In this document: one piece after another, positions 43,236 through 54,447 of the stretch
Numbering within the stretch: the stretch's first letter is position 1
How the letters are laid out: each line of letters opens with the position of its first letter
Assembly (NCBI GenBank): GCA_001566295.1
Contig: KQ964256.1
Location: 1 to 64,000 of the forward strand
DNA length: 64,000 nucleotides
Direction of reading: 5' to 3'
Source: Microdochium bolleyi
Lineage: Eukaryota; Ascomycota; Sordariomycetes; Xylariales; Microdochiaceae
The notes under the pieces: model-generated
Database searches by the model: none
What the model was told of the DNA's origin: nothing
What the model saw: the letters and a program-made list of their open reading frames with translations, nothing else
Program-made: the position numbers and the translations under genes

Positions 43236-43468
43236 GCCTGGCCCATGTGCCGGACAACCCATTATATCGGCGGTGCGATATCGCTGAATCTGTGCTTGAC
43301 ACGGGTGAAGTACGCGACATGCATTTCAAAGCTCCAGATGATACGACACAACGCGCGTGAGGGATCAGAGGTCATTGCTGTGGCTAATTGGGTCACTTGA
43401 GCTAATGCTACACATGGCAGTGACAGCAAATCTGCTTCGCCAGCTGCAGCCTCCACACCTTCAGCGGC

Positions 43469-44670
43469 CTACAGACACTGCGAATACCACTGGTTCGACG
43501 CCTTGCATGTTCCCTGAGAGCAGCACGTCGCGCCACCCCAGCCCTGGCCTCCGCACTGGGCATAGAGCGGGGCACACTGGCCTGTCGGGCCCGGAGGGTT
43601 GGCGGTCGTGGTGGGCGTAGTTCCAGGAGGCACGGTGGTGGTGCCGGGCTCCTCGCCGCCGCCGCTCGAGAACTGGTTGAAGAAGTTCCAGGTCTCGCCG
43701 GGGCTGAATGCCGCGGTGCCGCTGTCACCAGGCCCGCCGTCACGCGGAGCAGCGATGTGGCCCTCGTCGAAGGCGACCCAGCGCACCGGGTAGCCGGCCT
43801 TGCAGCCGCTGTAGGTAGTAGAGACGTGCTGGTAGGAACCTTGGTTGGGCTCCCGGGGGCTCTGTGCAGTGCAGCCGTTGTTGGCAACGAACTTGTCACG
43901 CAGGGTGCGGCCGCCGGCGATGCTGAGGACGTTGTCACGGAGGCCGTGGATGCCGAGGTATGCAATAGGGCTGGTGCCTCCGTTGCAACCCGACAGGAGA
44001 CCGCCGGAGAGGACGGCAACGGCGCGGAAGACATTGGGACGCGAGCAGGCGAGGGAGTACGACTGGCTTCCAGTTAGTGTTCTGATCACGGCGTCACATC
44101 TCCAGCAGGACCAGGACTCACCATGGCACCACCGTAGCTGAAGCCGGTGGCAAAGATCTGGGAGGTCTCGACGCAGAGCTTGTCCTGGGCGTTCTTGACC
44201 AGGGTGTCGATGAAGGTGATGTCCTCACCACCGTTGTTCGCCCACCCGTTGTTGAGCCCCTGGGGCGCAATGAAGATAGCACCCTCGTTTGCCAGGCGGC
44301 GAAGGCCATACCAGTCCTGCATCATCGCCATTGTCAGATGTCCGTTGAGGTTTTGGGGAGGGAGAGAGCTCAATCATACCCAGACGTCACGCTGCACAGT
44401 TTGTCCGGTCGCAACATCGGTCATGGTGCCGCTCAGCCAGTGCAGGCCAAAGATGAGCTTGTACCCACGGCTGCTGTCGTAGCCGCTGGGCACGCGGATG
44501 ATGTACTGTCGGCTCTTGCCATTGACAGTGACGGAGTACGTGCCAGATGTGATGCCGGCAGCTTTGCCGCAACCCGCGGATTTTGCGGCCATCACTGCCT
44601 GTCCCAGGAAGCCCAGGACGAGCATGACGACCGCGACAGAATGCGCGAAACGCTTGGTCTCGGAGAACAT
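43469..44670 (-). CDS. Feruloyl-esterase-like CE1 enzyme with C-terminal CBM1
   Basis: Three exons (44670-44380, 44316-44122, 44062-43469) give 359 residues. The N-terminus (SVAVVMLVLGFLGQAVMA) is a signal peptide. The alpha/beta-hydrolase domain starts AAKSAGCGKAAG and contains YIIRVPSGYD, LIFGLHWLSG, FIAPQGLNNGWAN, the nucleophile elbow GFSYGGAM (Ser157), GLRDNV (Asp205) and DEGH (His264). A Thr/Pro/Gly linker (about 295-322) leads to a fungal cellulose-binding module at 325-358 (QCGGQGWGGATCCSQGTC, then NQWYSQC). Such enzymes release ferulic acid from arabinoxylan, or remove acetyl groups, outside the cell; ferulate versus acetyl specificity cannot be read with certainty. A TATA box lies about 113 bp upstream. 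Confidence 0.92.
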
Positions 44671-44782
44671 GATGACGGCGGGTGGTAATTGCCAAATTGC
44701 CAATACAGAACCAGAATGTTCGAGAGGTTGGCAAGCTGGTTTTCTACATTGACCATTGTGCTCGGTCGCAACAGACACTCGT

Positions 44783-44788
44783 TTTATA
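44783..44788 (-). promoter_or_regulatory. TATA box of the CBM1 esterase gene
   Basis: TATAAA on the minus strand, about 113 bp upstream of the ATG at 44670. Confidence 0.6.
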
Positions 44789-47196
44789 AGGCACCTGTGA
44801 TGTGGATGGAGTCCGATGGACCACGGCCAGACTAGATGCGGCTCGGAGACGTCACGTCCGCGGCGGTGTTTTGTCCACCACTTGTTCCCACTGCCAAGCC
44901 GGAGCTGCCTCGTGTTGAGGATGTTTCGATGTTGCACCCATGTCTCCGAGTGCGACGTCAAACATTTGACAGTCGGAAAGTCCTGCTCCTCGGGCTACCT
45001 CTAGGTGCATGTCTGTTGTTTCCAACAGGGCGACTCCTGCAATGATCTACGTCGGCAGTTGGCCGCGGCACTTCCCCACAACGGAGATTGCTCCTCCGCA
45101 TTTTGGCGGGTGTCGCTTCACATCACGCGACATGGGCTGGGGAACCCCAGCTAGCCTGTTTTGGATTGTTGGTCGTTGTCTTGGTCGTGGTCGTGGTCGT
45201 GGTCTGAAGATGGGAGGCCGGCCTCTGTTGGTTCACAAAGACACAGCTACTTCAGGCGTGCAGGCCGAATTTTCACCCGGCCGCATCATACTGATATTGG
45301 GCTCGGCATCCAGGAGACTCGCTCGCGGCAAGTGACGATCCGCGACAGTTCCAGAGGCGCCCTGTCCACCACTTGTGACGAGCACGGAGGTTGCCGTGTA
45401 GATCACACCCTCCACCACACCAGCCTGACACTTGCCTGTCAGTTCATCAAGTTGCTTTTGCTTGAGTGGTCGCCGACTTTGGAGGAACGAGTGCCTTACG
45501 CAAGTATCGACCGTGAGACTGCCCACGATGGGCACTCGGCCGTTGCGATTGGCGCCTACTGAGCCTCCTGCAATGGCTACGTAAGTCGTGCGACAGACGC
45601 TGCACTCGTCTATGATAGCCCACAGCTATGTGACGTCTCAGCTGAGAGCCAGTGTGCTACTAGATGCGGGACATACTTGATCAGGAAGACACGAAAGGAA
45701 CTGAAAGTCCGGAAGGAGATGAGTATACGAACTTGCTGTACCTGATCTGCGCACTCTTGATGGGACACCACATACAGTTGGGCAGCAAAGAAGTGGTTGC
45801 CACCAATGGCAGCCTTGCAGTCTATGCGACTGTACAGGACGGCAAGCTCAAAAGCTGCCAGCACGCGTTGTGATATTCACAGAGCATATAGGCTAATTTG
45901 ACCAAGAAGGCCGCCACGAGCTACGCCGTGATGTGGGACACCGGGTAAATGGTAGACCACATTGAGATGTGATGGGGTGAACGGTAATCTTGCCAGCGGC
46001 CACATCTTTCGTTGTTCGAAGTGCACAAACTGCCCAGGGTTTTCAACTACAAAAGCATAGTCATTATTCGAACAGAGTCTCTAAACATCGATAGGGCGGA
46101 GACTCCATTGCAACCACTCCGGCGCGTTAGAGAGTCTTCGTCCCAAAATATGACCATTGCATGCAAGGACGATGACGTCGAGTGATGGATCCTAGTGGAA
46201 ACCTGGACAAACTAGGGACCATTTGGCAGTGGCCACTTCGTAAGAAACGGTACACATTTTGCCACAGTCATCACTGGCATCAGACACTCGTTTGCCTTGC
46301 CAAGTAGTTGCGGCCATGCTATAGCCGCTGAATCCTGCACGGCGCCGAGAAACAATCTCTGGTCCCAATAGCGATGCTCCGCCCTTCCAACTGCCCGCAA
46401 ATTGAATGATTGCCAAATAGAAGTTCAAACCTCCCACAAACATCACTACTCGAGAGCTCAGAGTGCCTCTGCAATGCCCAGACGTTTATCGCGATCTTCT
46501 CCGGTCTGGTCTAAGCACGGAAATGCCCGGTTGGTAATTTGTGAAAGGCGTGGGTCTTGGACACTTACATTGTTGCCTGTATCATTCAAGGTCTTGCCGG
46601 GGCACCTTGACTTTGTGCAGTGTTGCCTTAAGCCCATATATTGTCATTTTGTTAACTCTGTACGTTCCACCGCTGAGCACTATCTCCTTGTCGCCAACTA
46701 GCGTGGGTTCAATCGACTACAGTGGAATCCTCACTGTCGGGCGCTCTCCGGACGACCGGATCTCGTAGCTTCCTTGTACACCGAGTAAGGGTAGATAGTA
46801 CGTGGTTTGATCGATGTGCTGCGAGGATGACGTGGACGTGCGTCGTTCGTGTTGGGCACAAAAGGGAACTTTCTGGAGCGCTACACACTTGCAAATCCTT
46901 CCAAACACATGCTCACGACTGGACTCTTGGGAATCTCATGCGAAGAACGATCAAGAAAACAATCTTGATTCACCACATAACTTGGTCTCGAACACGGGGT
47001 GAGCTAACGGCGTCGCAAGTTGGAGCACGTGAGTAGGCGACATCTGCCTGCCGATGAAATTGTTTTGGAGGACCCTGCCGACTCCACAAATTTGCTCTGA
47101 TGAAATTAATCAGGTTCAGAGCGTGTGCGATCAGATAATATCGGCTTTTTGGGCAGGAGGAGACATTGCCTTGTGCGCATACCGATGGAGGTTTCT
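44789..47196. other. 2.4-kb intergenic region
   Basis: No supported gene. A short GGTCGT-type tandem run lies at about 45170-45206 (TTGGTCGTGGTCGTGGTCGT). AT content rises toward the 3' end of the HET gene. The open frames seen are short and lack family resemblance. Confidence 0.5.
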
Positions 47197-49477
47197 TTAT
47201 CTAACAATTACACAACGATCCGGGCTGCTCGTGATCCACTCTTGGCACCGATGCGACTGTCCCGACTGCGCTCTGAGAAGGCATAAGCCGACTCTCTGGA
47301 ATTCGACTCCGTCCGGATCCTTGCCGTAGGGACTCTCTAGGGGTGACTGACGAGTTCGGGCAGTCGGGGTGGCTGTGGCCTGAGTGGGCAACAACATCAG
47401 ACAGTAGAAGTCGTGTTCAGGCCGCCGCATTCCGTAACCGTGCTGCACGAGGAGAGGTAGGAAAACCACGCTCAGTGGCGCACCGCCTGGGCGTGGCATC
47501 GCACAACGGCCGCGGTCGAAGCTCGGAGACAGGATGAACAGCTGATCGAGACATGCACCGTTCTTTTCGAAAGCTGTGAACCGCATAGATGTGGACGGCT
47601 CCGAATTTGTGGGTGGATTGCGGTTGCGAGATATTTCGACTTCCCGGGCGTAGCTGCGCAGAATGACCCAGCCGTCGCTGACTCGCCCGAATGTGTCTTT
47701 TGTTTCGTGCGTCAAACCCATGTCCTCGAGTTTTGCAAAATCATCGCCGCGGAACTCGTCGGGTTGTATAATTTCCTTTGTCAAGTCATATTCCGGTTTG
47801 CCGAACATACTGGCCCATGACCACGACGGTGCTGCACCTTCTTTCAGATCGGCTTGCCCAGAGGGAGATGTCCAGCAAAGATCTTTGATGAAAGTAGATT
47901 TCCACAAGCCTGCCAGGTAGGTCTCTCCTGGCGCATCGCTTCTCTGTGTACTCTGCACCTCGTGCGCAAGTGAGGACAAGCCTGGGAGTCTGTCGTACCA
48001 CTTGGTGAATACGAGCTCGCTGTATTGCTCCACCAACCTGTGCCACGCCCAAATGCCAGCTTGTAGGTGGGCCGCGAGCAGGCTCGTAATTTTGAAGGAT
48101 ACATCAGACATGAAGGTTGGAACTTGCTCCGTCGCCTCGATCTGGCTGCACTGCCACCAGACTTGATCTCTTGTGAAGTATGCAGTGCGTATCGCGAAGA
48201 GTCGTTCTTGGAACACCCAACCCCTGTCGGACAGGTGACCGAGCTTGCTGTTGGCTTTATCGTCGCGGTCGGCGTCCTCGCATTCGAGACCAGGAATCTG
48301 GGGCTGGCCCGCTCGTCTGGAATCTTGAGGAGTCGGTCCGGAGGAGCATGTTGCCAGTGGCGCCCGAGGTGTCAAGAACATTGGCAAAATGCCCGCGCCT
48401 CCTGCCCTTCTGCTTCTGAAACAACCAGAGTCTTCCCCGGCTGCGCAGCTTGCTGCAATCACAAGCGCAGCGTGCTTGTAGACCATCGCCATCTGTGACG
48501 CTTCCTCAAGCCAGTCTTCTGGATCTTGTCGAATGCAGAAACGGTCTACCCAGAGGTAAAGGTAGCCGAGACGATGTGTGATAGTACACATATCTCGAAT
48601 AGTGAGGGGAAGCCACTCTTTGGGAATTCCAGCTCTCAGTGCCTTCTCCGACTGTCTTGTCAACATGTGTCGCACCGTCGATTCGGCATCGTGGCTTTTT
48701 GGAAGGTTCCAGCGGTAGCTCGCGGCGAGGAATTGCGGGACTTGTTCCTCGGGTGTCTTGAGATTGCTTGGACCTCCGAGAGGCTGCCGCTCGTTGACGA
48801 GGTCTACCTTGTCCACGAGCCAGACTTTGTCCGAGGCGACTCTCAGAAGGCGGGTGGGCAGATATGCTTGCTGAGGCCGCTCGGCTCGGCACTTGTCGTG
48901 AATCTGTTCACACTGCGTGATCCATCGCTGAATCTGTTGGAAAGTCTCAAATGAACATGTGCTATGAGACAAGGAACGTGCAACCTGAGCCCTGACGTCT
49001 AGATTATCTGGTCGCGGATAATGTTAGCACATGACAGCATAGGCAGGGCGATTAAACTAGTCACGGGCCCACGGGACTCTGTAGAAACAGAACATAGGCT
49101 CAAGGGAACGAGGTGCTTCTCAATTACTCACAGGGATAAAGGTTCAGTCGGATCTCCGACCCCCTGAAATACGGTTCGAAAGGGATGCTCACATCGACGC
49201 GCCTACAGTTCCCATTGACGTAGAGGCCGACGAATACTTGAAGGAATGCGACGCACAACGCGCATAGGCTTTGTGGAGGATCAAGCCCGACGCTCTCGCC
49301 TACAGTATTGTAGAAAGGATCAGCCAAGGTGACCTGAGGCAGAGCCGACACTACGAGCTGGCGAGTGCGGATGTCGTCAAGGAGCAGTGCAGCTCGTTGC
49401 ACGGCAGCATCGTTCGTGCCCGTGACCCGCCTGGCCAACAAGACGTGACTGGCTGCAGTGGTCACGGCGGACGCCAT
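47197..49477 (-). CDS. HET-domain (heterokaryon incompatibility) protein
   Basis: Two exons (49477-49132, 48998-47197) give 715 residues; the intron was placed because exon 2 has no usable ATG and its frame joins exon 1 through a good GTGAGT donor and a CTAG acceptor. Exon 1 ends FRGSEIRLNLYP. The HET domain follows a loop FLAASYRW, then EWLPLTIRDMC, YLYLWVDRFCIRQDPEDWLEEASQM and MVYKHAALVIAAS. C-terminal landmarks SDRGWVFQERLFAIRTAYF and PSWSWASM are also typical. HET proteins trigger cell death when genetically different hyphae fuse; many family members have no tested role. No NLR or patatin domain is attached. Confidence 0.88.
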
Positions 49478-50188
49478 CGCAGGTCAGGTCGACTTCGAGC
49501 ACAGTCTCACTCTTTTCCGCCAGCAGGCGACGCCTCAAGCAAAGCAAGTTGGCACGACGTCGAAACGAACAGTGCTGTAGCACCAAGAAGAACCGGCAAG
49601 CTAAAGTGGTGAAAACGACCGCGACGCACCATGGGCGGGGGTGAAGGGCTGATATAACCGCCGAAGCATACACGTCTGGGCACCTACTGCATACATGTCG
49701 ACAACGCTGCTGGCCGTCATTGGTCCAGATGTCCCATGCCAACCGTGCGGCATGCTGCAGAGCCTACCGAGAGTGGGCAAATTGCGCTCTTAACGCGGGG
49801 TTGCGACGAATGGTTGAGCGTCCGATTATGCAGGAGGTCGAAGACATGGTCGCAGAAGCAAGCTGTCAGCCAATGATGGAGGACATGCCATCCCGGCGAC
49901 AACCTACTTTGGTATGTTTCGGCCCGTCAGCCGGCGTTGTTCTGCGGTCGCATGGCTTCGACTCCACGTTATAAGCTTGCCATCGATTACGTCACCAAGC
50001 AGTAAAGGCGAATTCGAACTGCGTATGAGAAGTAGATATTCTGTCTGTATATACACAAAGCGGCTCCAGACCCGATGGCGCTCATTTTGGTTCTATCACA
50101 GCCGTGATTTGTCTAGTGTCATTCTATTCCACTTATACTAAGCAGGTCAGGTCATCTCTCGCAGTTTTGACAGGTGCAGTCTGCGACC
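49478..50188. other. Intergenic region
   Basis: Upstream of the HET gene and downstream of the NRAMP gene. No supported gene. Confidence 0.5.
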
Positions 50189-51872
50189 TCACGACTTGCC
50201 GAGCCCGAGCAGGACCAGATTAGCCACGTTGAGCACCGCGATGGCCAGCCATACGAGCACAGCAAAGACGATCGTGTACCACGAATTTGCAAGCTTCGTG
50301 ACACCCTCCACCCCCGCATCCTCTGGACCACCTTGCGGCTGTCCAGCAGCAACTGCCGCACCGCTGACAGGCGCCAGCCGGCCATCACTGTCCGCCGCCT
50401 CCGCGACCCTGCTACTGCTGGTCCTGACGGTCATGTACCTGCCCCTGCACGTGAACCAGATGAGCGGGGCCGACACGAAGGGCAGCACGATGCTGAGCAC
50501 GACCTGGCTGGCGTTGAGGGCGGCGCTGAGCCCGGTCTGGCCGACGGCGCCGGCGATGATGATGCTGGGCGTGATGCTGATGCTGCGCGTGATGAGGCGG
50601 CGGAGCCACGGCCGGCGGACGCGCCAGTGCAGCGCGCCCTCGCAGACCATCTGCCCGGCGATGGTGCACACGATGCCGGCCGAGACGCCCGAGAGGAGCA
50701 GGGACAGGGCGAAGACGGTTCCCGCGGCGGGGGACACGGAGGCAGAGAGCAGCGCGTGGATGCTGAAGAGGTCGGCGTCATCGTCGCTGGGGTAGAGCGA
50801 GGCGCCCGAGACGATGACAATGGCCGAGTTGACGAAGAGGGCAAAGGTGAAGAGGGCGATGCCGAGCTCCAGGGTCGAGGTGCGGTACGAGTGGCGAATG
50901 GCATCAAGGGAGGGCGTGTAGTGCACCTTGACGTCGATGTCGTTCTCGTCTGTGGGCGATTGCGACGAGGGCGGCGGCAAAGCAAGTCCGTGCTTCACGT
51001 CGTAGGCTCGCAGCCGAGGTTGGACGATGCCGGACCCGAGATACAGGCTGTGCGGCATGACGGTGGCACCGAGGATGCCGCATGCCTGGTATAGACTGGA
51101 GTTCAAGGATGGAGTTAGCCAATTGGTCCGTCGTTGTGACTATCGACTCGATAGTAGTCAGTACGTACCCCTTGGACTCGGTGATGGCACTAGAGGGCAG
51201 ATAGCCGCGGAACACCTCAGCCACGCTCGAGTCCTTGATCAGAGACAGCTGGATGCAGAAGCAGACCACCACGCCCATGACGAGGGCCATGATGAACAGC
51301 TCGAACAGCCTCAGCCCCTTCATGGAGCCGTGGGGGTTGTAGAAGAGCAGGATGAGCATGACGTCAAGGATCGAGATGGCACACCCCGCCACTAGGGGGA
51401 TGGCGGGCACCAGCAGGTTCAGGGCTATCGCGAAGCCAATGACCTCTGCAATGTCCGTGGCGATGATGGCCGCCTCGGCGAAGACATAGAGCACGATGTT
51501 GAGCCACGTGGGCAGGAAGAGGCGGCAGGCCTGGGCGAGGTTGAGGCCGGTGACGGTGCCGAGCTTGATGCAGAGAGTCTGGAGGAAGATGGCGGCAATG
51601 TTTGCCATGAGGACGATGAAGAGGAGGCGGTACTGGTAGGTGGCGCCGGCGGCGACGCCGGTCGAGTAGTTGCCCGGGTCGATGTAGGCAACGGCGATCA
51701 TGAAGCCCGGGCCGATGAAGGAGGCGAACTTGACGACGGCCTCGTTGACCCGGCGGGGCCAGGGCTGGCGGCCGTGGGCACTGCCATTGGCAATGGCAGT
51801 GGCTTCGGCGTTGACACTGGGCGGGCGAGTGTCGCCTTGATGCCGATGTTGAAGCTGGTGATCGCCGGCCAT
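50189..51872 (-). CDS. NRAMP-family divalent metal transporter (SMF type)
   Basis: Two exons (51872-51169, 51095-50189) give 536 residues. The ATG at 51872 is the first in frame. Eleven or more membrane helices are evident. The metal-binding motif of helix 1 is DPGN (65-68, in GFMIAVAYIDPGNYS). Helix 6 has GATVMPHSLYLGS (244-256), the fungal variant of the MPH metal site. The transport signature region is seen as GLNLAQACR and ATDIAEVIGFAIALNLL. Such proteins import Mn2+ or Fe2+ with protons at the plasma, vacuolar or endosomal membrane. The N-terminal 40 residues are hydrophilic. It is divergent from the FAD dehydrogenase gene with a 713-bp promoter between. Confidence 0.94.
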
Positions 51873-52182
51873 GGCTTGGCAGAGCGGCAGCGGCCGAGAC
51901 TGGTCAAATTTGTGGGTGGTTCTGGTGCGTAGTGGTGGTGCCAAGAGGATGAGGGTCAGTGATTTTGATGGAGTCGTGCTTGGCGGGAAATTGTCGGGAG
52001 CTCGACAGGCCGGCGGGATGACTCAGCAACTGCTCCCTGGCGAAGGTCGAGGCTGCCCGGGATTCTCCGGGGGGCCAGACTCCGGCGGTCTGGACCCTGC
52101 AGCATCATAAAACGGCGGGCTCCGCGGGCCCCCCCGGCCCCTTCGGCGCAGGCCCCGGACTCAGTCTCCGCACCCTAAGGTG

Positions 52183-52200
52183 CCTACGCGTACGCGTAGG
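52183..52200. promoter_or_regulatory. 18-bp palindrome with two ACGCGT boxes
   Basis: CCTACGCGTACGCGTAGG is a perfect palindrome and contains two adjacent ACGCGT (MluI cell-cycle box) hexamers, the target of MBF/APSES-type complexes in fungi. It lies between the NRAMP and FAD dehydrogenase starts. Regulatory function is inferred. Confidence 0.6.
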
Positions 52201-52261
52201 TAAGGTTCCCCGCAGCGGCTAATCCTGGGGGCGCAGCCTGCACTGGGAGTAGGCTGCAGTA

Positions 52262-52278
52262 TACCCTACCTTAGGGTA
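52262..52278. promoter_or_regulatory. TACCCTA-CCT-TAGGGTA inverted repeat
   Basis: Perfect 7-bp arms with a 3-nt loop. The core TACCTTAGG recurs at 55381-55389, and CCTAAGG at 52174-52180. Confidence 0.45.
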
Positions 52279-52585
52279 AGGTTCGCTATGCCGAGGACCC
52301 CGGGGCGCCCTCGACAGAACCCCAACTCTGTAACACGTCCAGTATCAGCCCACCTCGCCGGGCCGACACATGACATGTGATGCCGAGCAAAGCTGACACC
52401 CAAGCCTCCTCCCATAAACTCAGCCGCCCCCTTCCCCTTAGCTATCCATCCTTGCGACCCCGTACGTCGTTCCAGGTCAGCCCAAGTTGCACAAGCAACC
52501 ACGACGACGCCACATTATACGAGGGCCCCTCAATTCACAATCCGTGCCTCGACAGGCAGACACCCACGATCCATCACAGCCCACC

Positions 52586-54364
52586 ATGGCGCCGCGCTCC
52601 CGGTCCCGGTCGCCCACGCGCGACCCTTCCTCTGCCGCCGCCCCCAAGCCCGTCATCATCATCGGCCACGGCCTCGCCGGCCTCGTCGCCGCCCACGAGC
52701 TCGCCCTGCGCCGCGTCCCGACGCTCATCCTCGACCAGGAGAACCTGCACAATGTCGGCGGCCAGGCCTTCTGGTCCCTGGGCGGCATCTTCTGCGTCGA
52801 CTCGGCCAACCAGCGACGCCTCGGCATCAAGGACTCGCGCGAGCTCGCGATGCGCGACTGGTTCGGCAGCGCCGGGTTCGACCGCCCCAAGGAGGACTTC
52901 TGGCCGCGGCAATGGGCCGAGGCGTTTGTCAACTTTGCGACCGACGAGATGGAGTGGTATCTCAAGGACCTGGGGCTCGGGTTCCTGTTCAATGTGGGGT
53001 GGGCCGAGAGGGGCGACGGCAGGGCCGACGGGCACGGCAACTCGGTGCCGCGGTTCCACGTCACCTGGGGCACAGGGCCCGAGGTCGTGAGGGTGTTTGA
53101 GGAGCCCGTCCGGAAGGCGGAGAAGAAGGGCGTGGTGGAGTTCCGGGGCAGGCACATGGTCACAGAGATCATCACGGACCCCGAGACGGGGCGGGCGATC
53201 GGTGTCAGGGGCAAGGTGCTCGAGGAGGACGACTCCCCACGAGGCGTCAAGTCGTCGCGCGTGGAGGTCGGGGACTTTGAGATCATGGGGTCCGCGGTGC
53301 TCGTCTCGTCAGGCGGGATCGGCGGCAACGTCGAGGCCGTCAAGGCCAGCTGGCCCGTCGACCGGCTCGGCCCCAAGGTGCCCTCCAACTTTGTCGTCGG
53401 TGTCCCCGCGCACGTCGACGGCAAGATGATATCCATCGCCGAGACCTCGGGCGCCAATGTCATCAACCGCGACAGGATGTGGCACTACACAGAGGGCGTG
53501 GCTAACTGGAATCCCATCTGGCCCGCCCACGGGATCCGGGTCCTGCCGGCCCCGTCGTCGCTGTGGCTGGACGCCACGGGCAAGAGGCTCCCCCCGCCGT
53601 TCTTCCCGGGTACAGACACCCTGGGCACTCTGAAGCACATCTGCTCGACAGGGTATGACTACACGTGGTTCATCCTGGATCAGACCATCATCGCGCGGGA
53701 GTTTGCGCTGAGCGGGTCGGAGCAGAACCCCGATGTCACGGGCAAGAACATCTGGCAGCTGCTCAAGGGACGGGTGTTTGGCAAGAAGGGGCCCGTGCCG
53801 GTGCAGAACTTCCAGCAGCACGGGGCGGATTTCGTAGTGCGGGACAACCTGGAGGAGTTGGTCGAGGGGATGAACGTGCTGGCCAAGGAGCGCGACGGGC
53901 CGGTGCTGGAGCTGGACAAGGTCAGGGAGGTGGTCGAGACGCGCGACGGGCAGATGAGCAACCCTTACTCCAAAGACCACCAGGCTATGCTGATCAACAA
54001 CGGGCGCCTGTACTGGACCGATAAGCGCAGCAGGATCGCGCCGCCGCACAAGCTGCTCGACACCAAGAACCACGGGCCGCTGATCGCTGTGCGGATGAAC
54101 CTGCTCACGCGCAAGACGCTGGGCGGCATCGAGACGGATCTGCGGAGCAACGTCATGAGGGCGGACGGGAGCCGGTTCCCGGGCCTGTACGCGGCGGGAG
54201 AGGCCGCCGGTTTCGGAGGTGGAGGTGTGCACGGCTACAACTCGCTCGAGGGCACGTTCCTGGGCGGCTGCATCTTCTCGGGGCGGGCGGCGGGACGGGC
54301 CATTGCAGATGAGGTCAGCCCCGAGTCGGTGGCCAAGAAGGTCAGCGTGCAGTCGAGGATGTAA
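52586..54364 (+). CDS. FAD-binding dehydrogenase (3-ketosteroid-delta1-dehydrogenase-like), probable peroxisomal
   Basis: Single exon, 592 residues from an ATG in good context (CACCATGG). The dinucleotide-binding motif is VIIIGHGLAGLVAAHEL (23-39), followed by the acidic strand end LILDQEN. Other family marks are LGGIFCVDS, ILVSSGGIGGN-type sequence (VLVSSGGIGGN), and the C-terminal FAD-contact segment LYAAGEAAGFGGGGVHGYNSLEG. It belongs to the FAD_binding_2 group, closest to uncharacterised ketosteroid-dehydrogenase-like flavoproteins. The last three residues are SRM, which fits the PTS1 consensus for peroxisomal import; this localisation is inference. It is divergent from the NRAMP gene and convergent with the Nudix gene, whose stop is only 83 bp away. 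Confidence 0.9.
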   Translation: MAPRSRSRSPTRDPSSAAAPKPVIIIGHGLAGLVAAHELALRRVPTLILDQENLHNVGGQAFWSLGGIFCVDSANQRRLGIKDSRELAMRDWFGSAGFDRPKEDFWPRQWAEAFVNFATDEMEWYLKDLGLGFLFNVGWAERGDGRADGHGNSVPRFHVTWGTGPEVVRVFEEPVRKAEKKGVVEFRGRHMVTEIITDPETGRAIGVRGKVLEEDDSPRGVKSSRVEVGDFEIMGSAVLVSSGGIGGNVEAVKASWPVDRLGPKVPSNFVVGVPAHVDGKMISIAETSGANVINRDRMWHYTEGVANWNPIWPAHGIRVLPAPSSLWLDATGKRLPPPFFPGTDTLGTLKHICSTGYDYTWFILDQTIIAREFALSGSEQNPDVTGKNIWQLLKGRVFGKKGPVPVQNFQQHGADFVVRDNLEELVEGMNVLAKERDGPVLELDKVREVVETRDGQMSNPYSKDHQAMLINNGRLYWTDKRSRIAPPHKLLDTKNHGPLIAVRMNLLTRKTLGGIETDLRSNVMRADGSRFPGLYAAGEAAGFGGGGVHGYNSLEGTFLGGCIFSGRAAGRAIADEVSPESVAKKVSVQSRM

Positions 54365-54447
54365 TATTCATAATCGTGTTTGTCCTTGTCTCTTGAGCCA
54401 GCCGTCTACTCTAATACCTCCATGCTTTTCGGTGGAAGGAGCACTCT

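Larger units (their letters stand above)
51873..52585. promoter_or_regulatory. Divergent promoter between NRAMP and FAD dehydrogenase genes
   Basis: 713 bp between two divergent ATGs, very GC-rich in the middle (about 52100-52160). It contains an 18-bp palindrome with tandem ACGCGT boxes, a TACCCTA/TAGGGTA hairpin, and CCTAAGG/CCTTAGG motifs. No coding signal. Confidence 0.5.

Noticed and set aside
50174..51094. Plus-strand frame opposite the NRAMP transporter
   Set aside because: Rich in Asp/Glu/Arg/Gly as expected for the antisense of hydrophobic helices; no domain.
53309..54232. Minus-strand frame opposite the FAD dehydrogenase
   Set aside because: Antisense shadow of a gene with full flavoprotein signatures.
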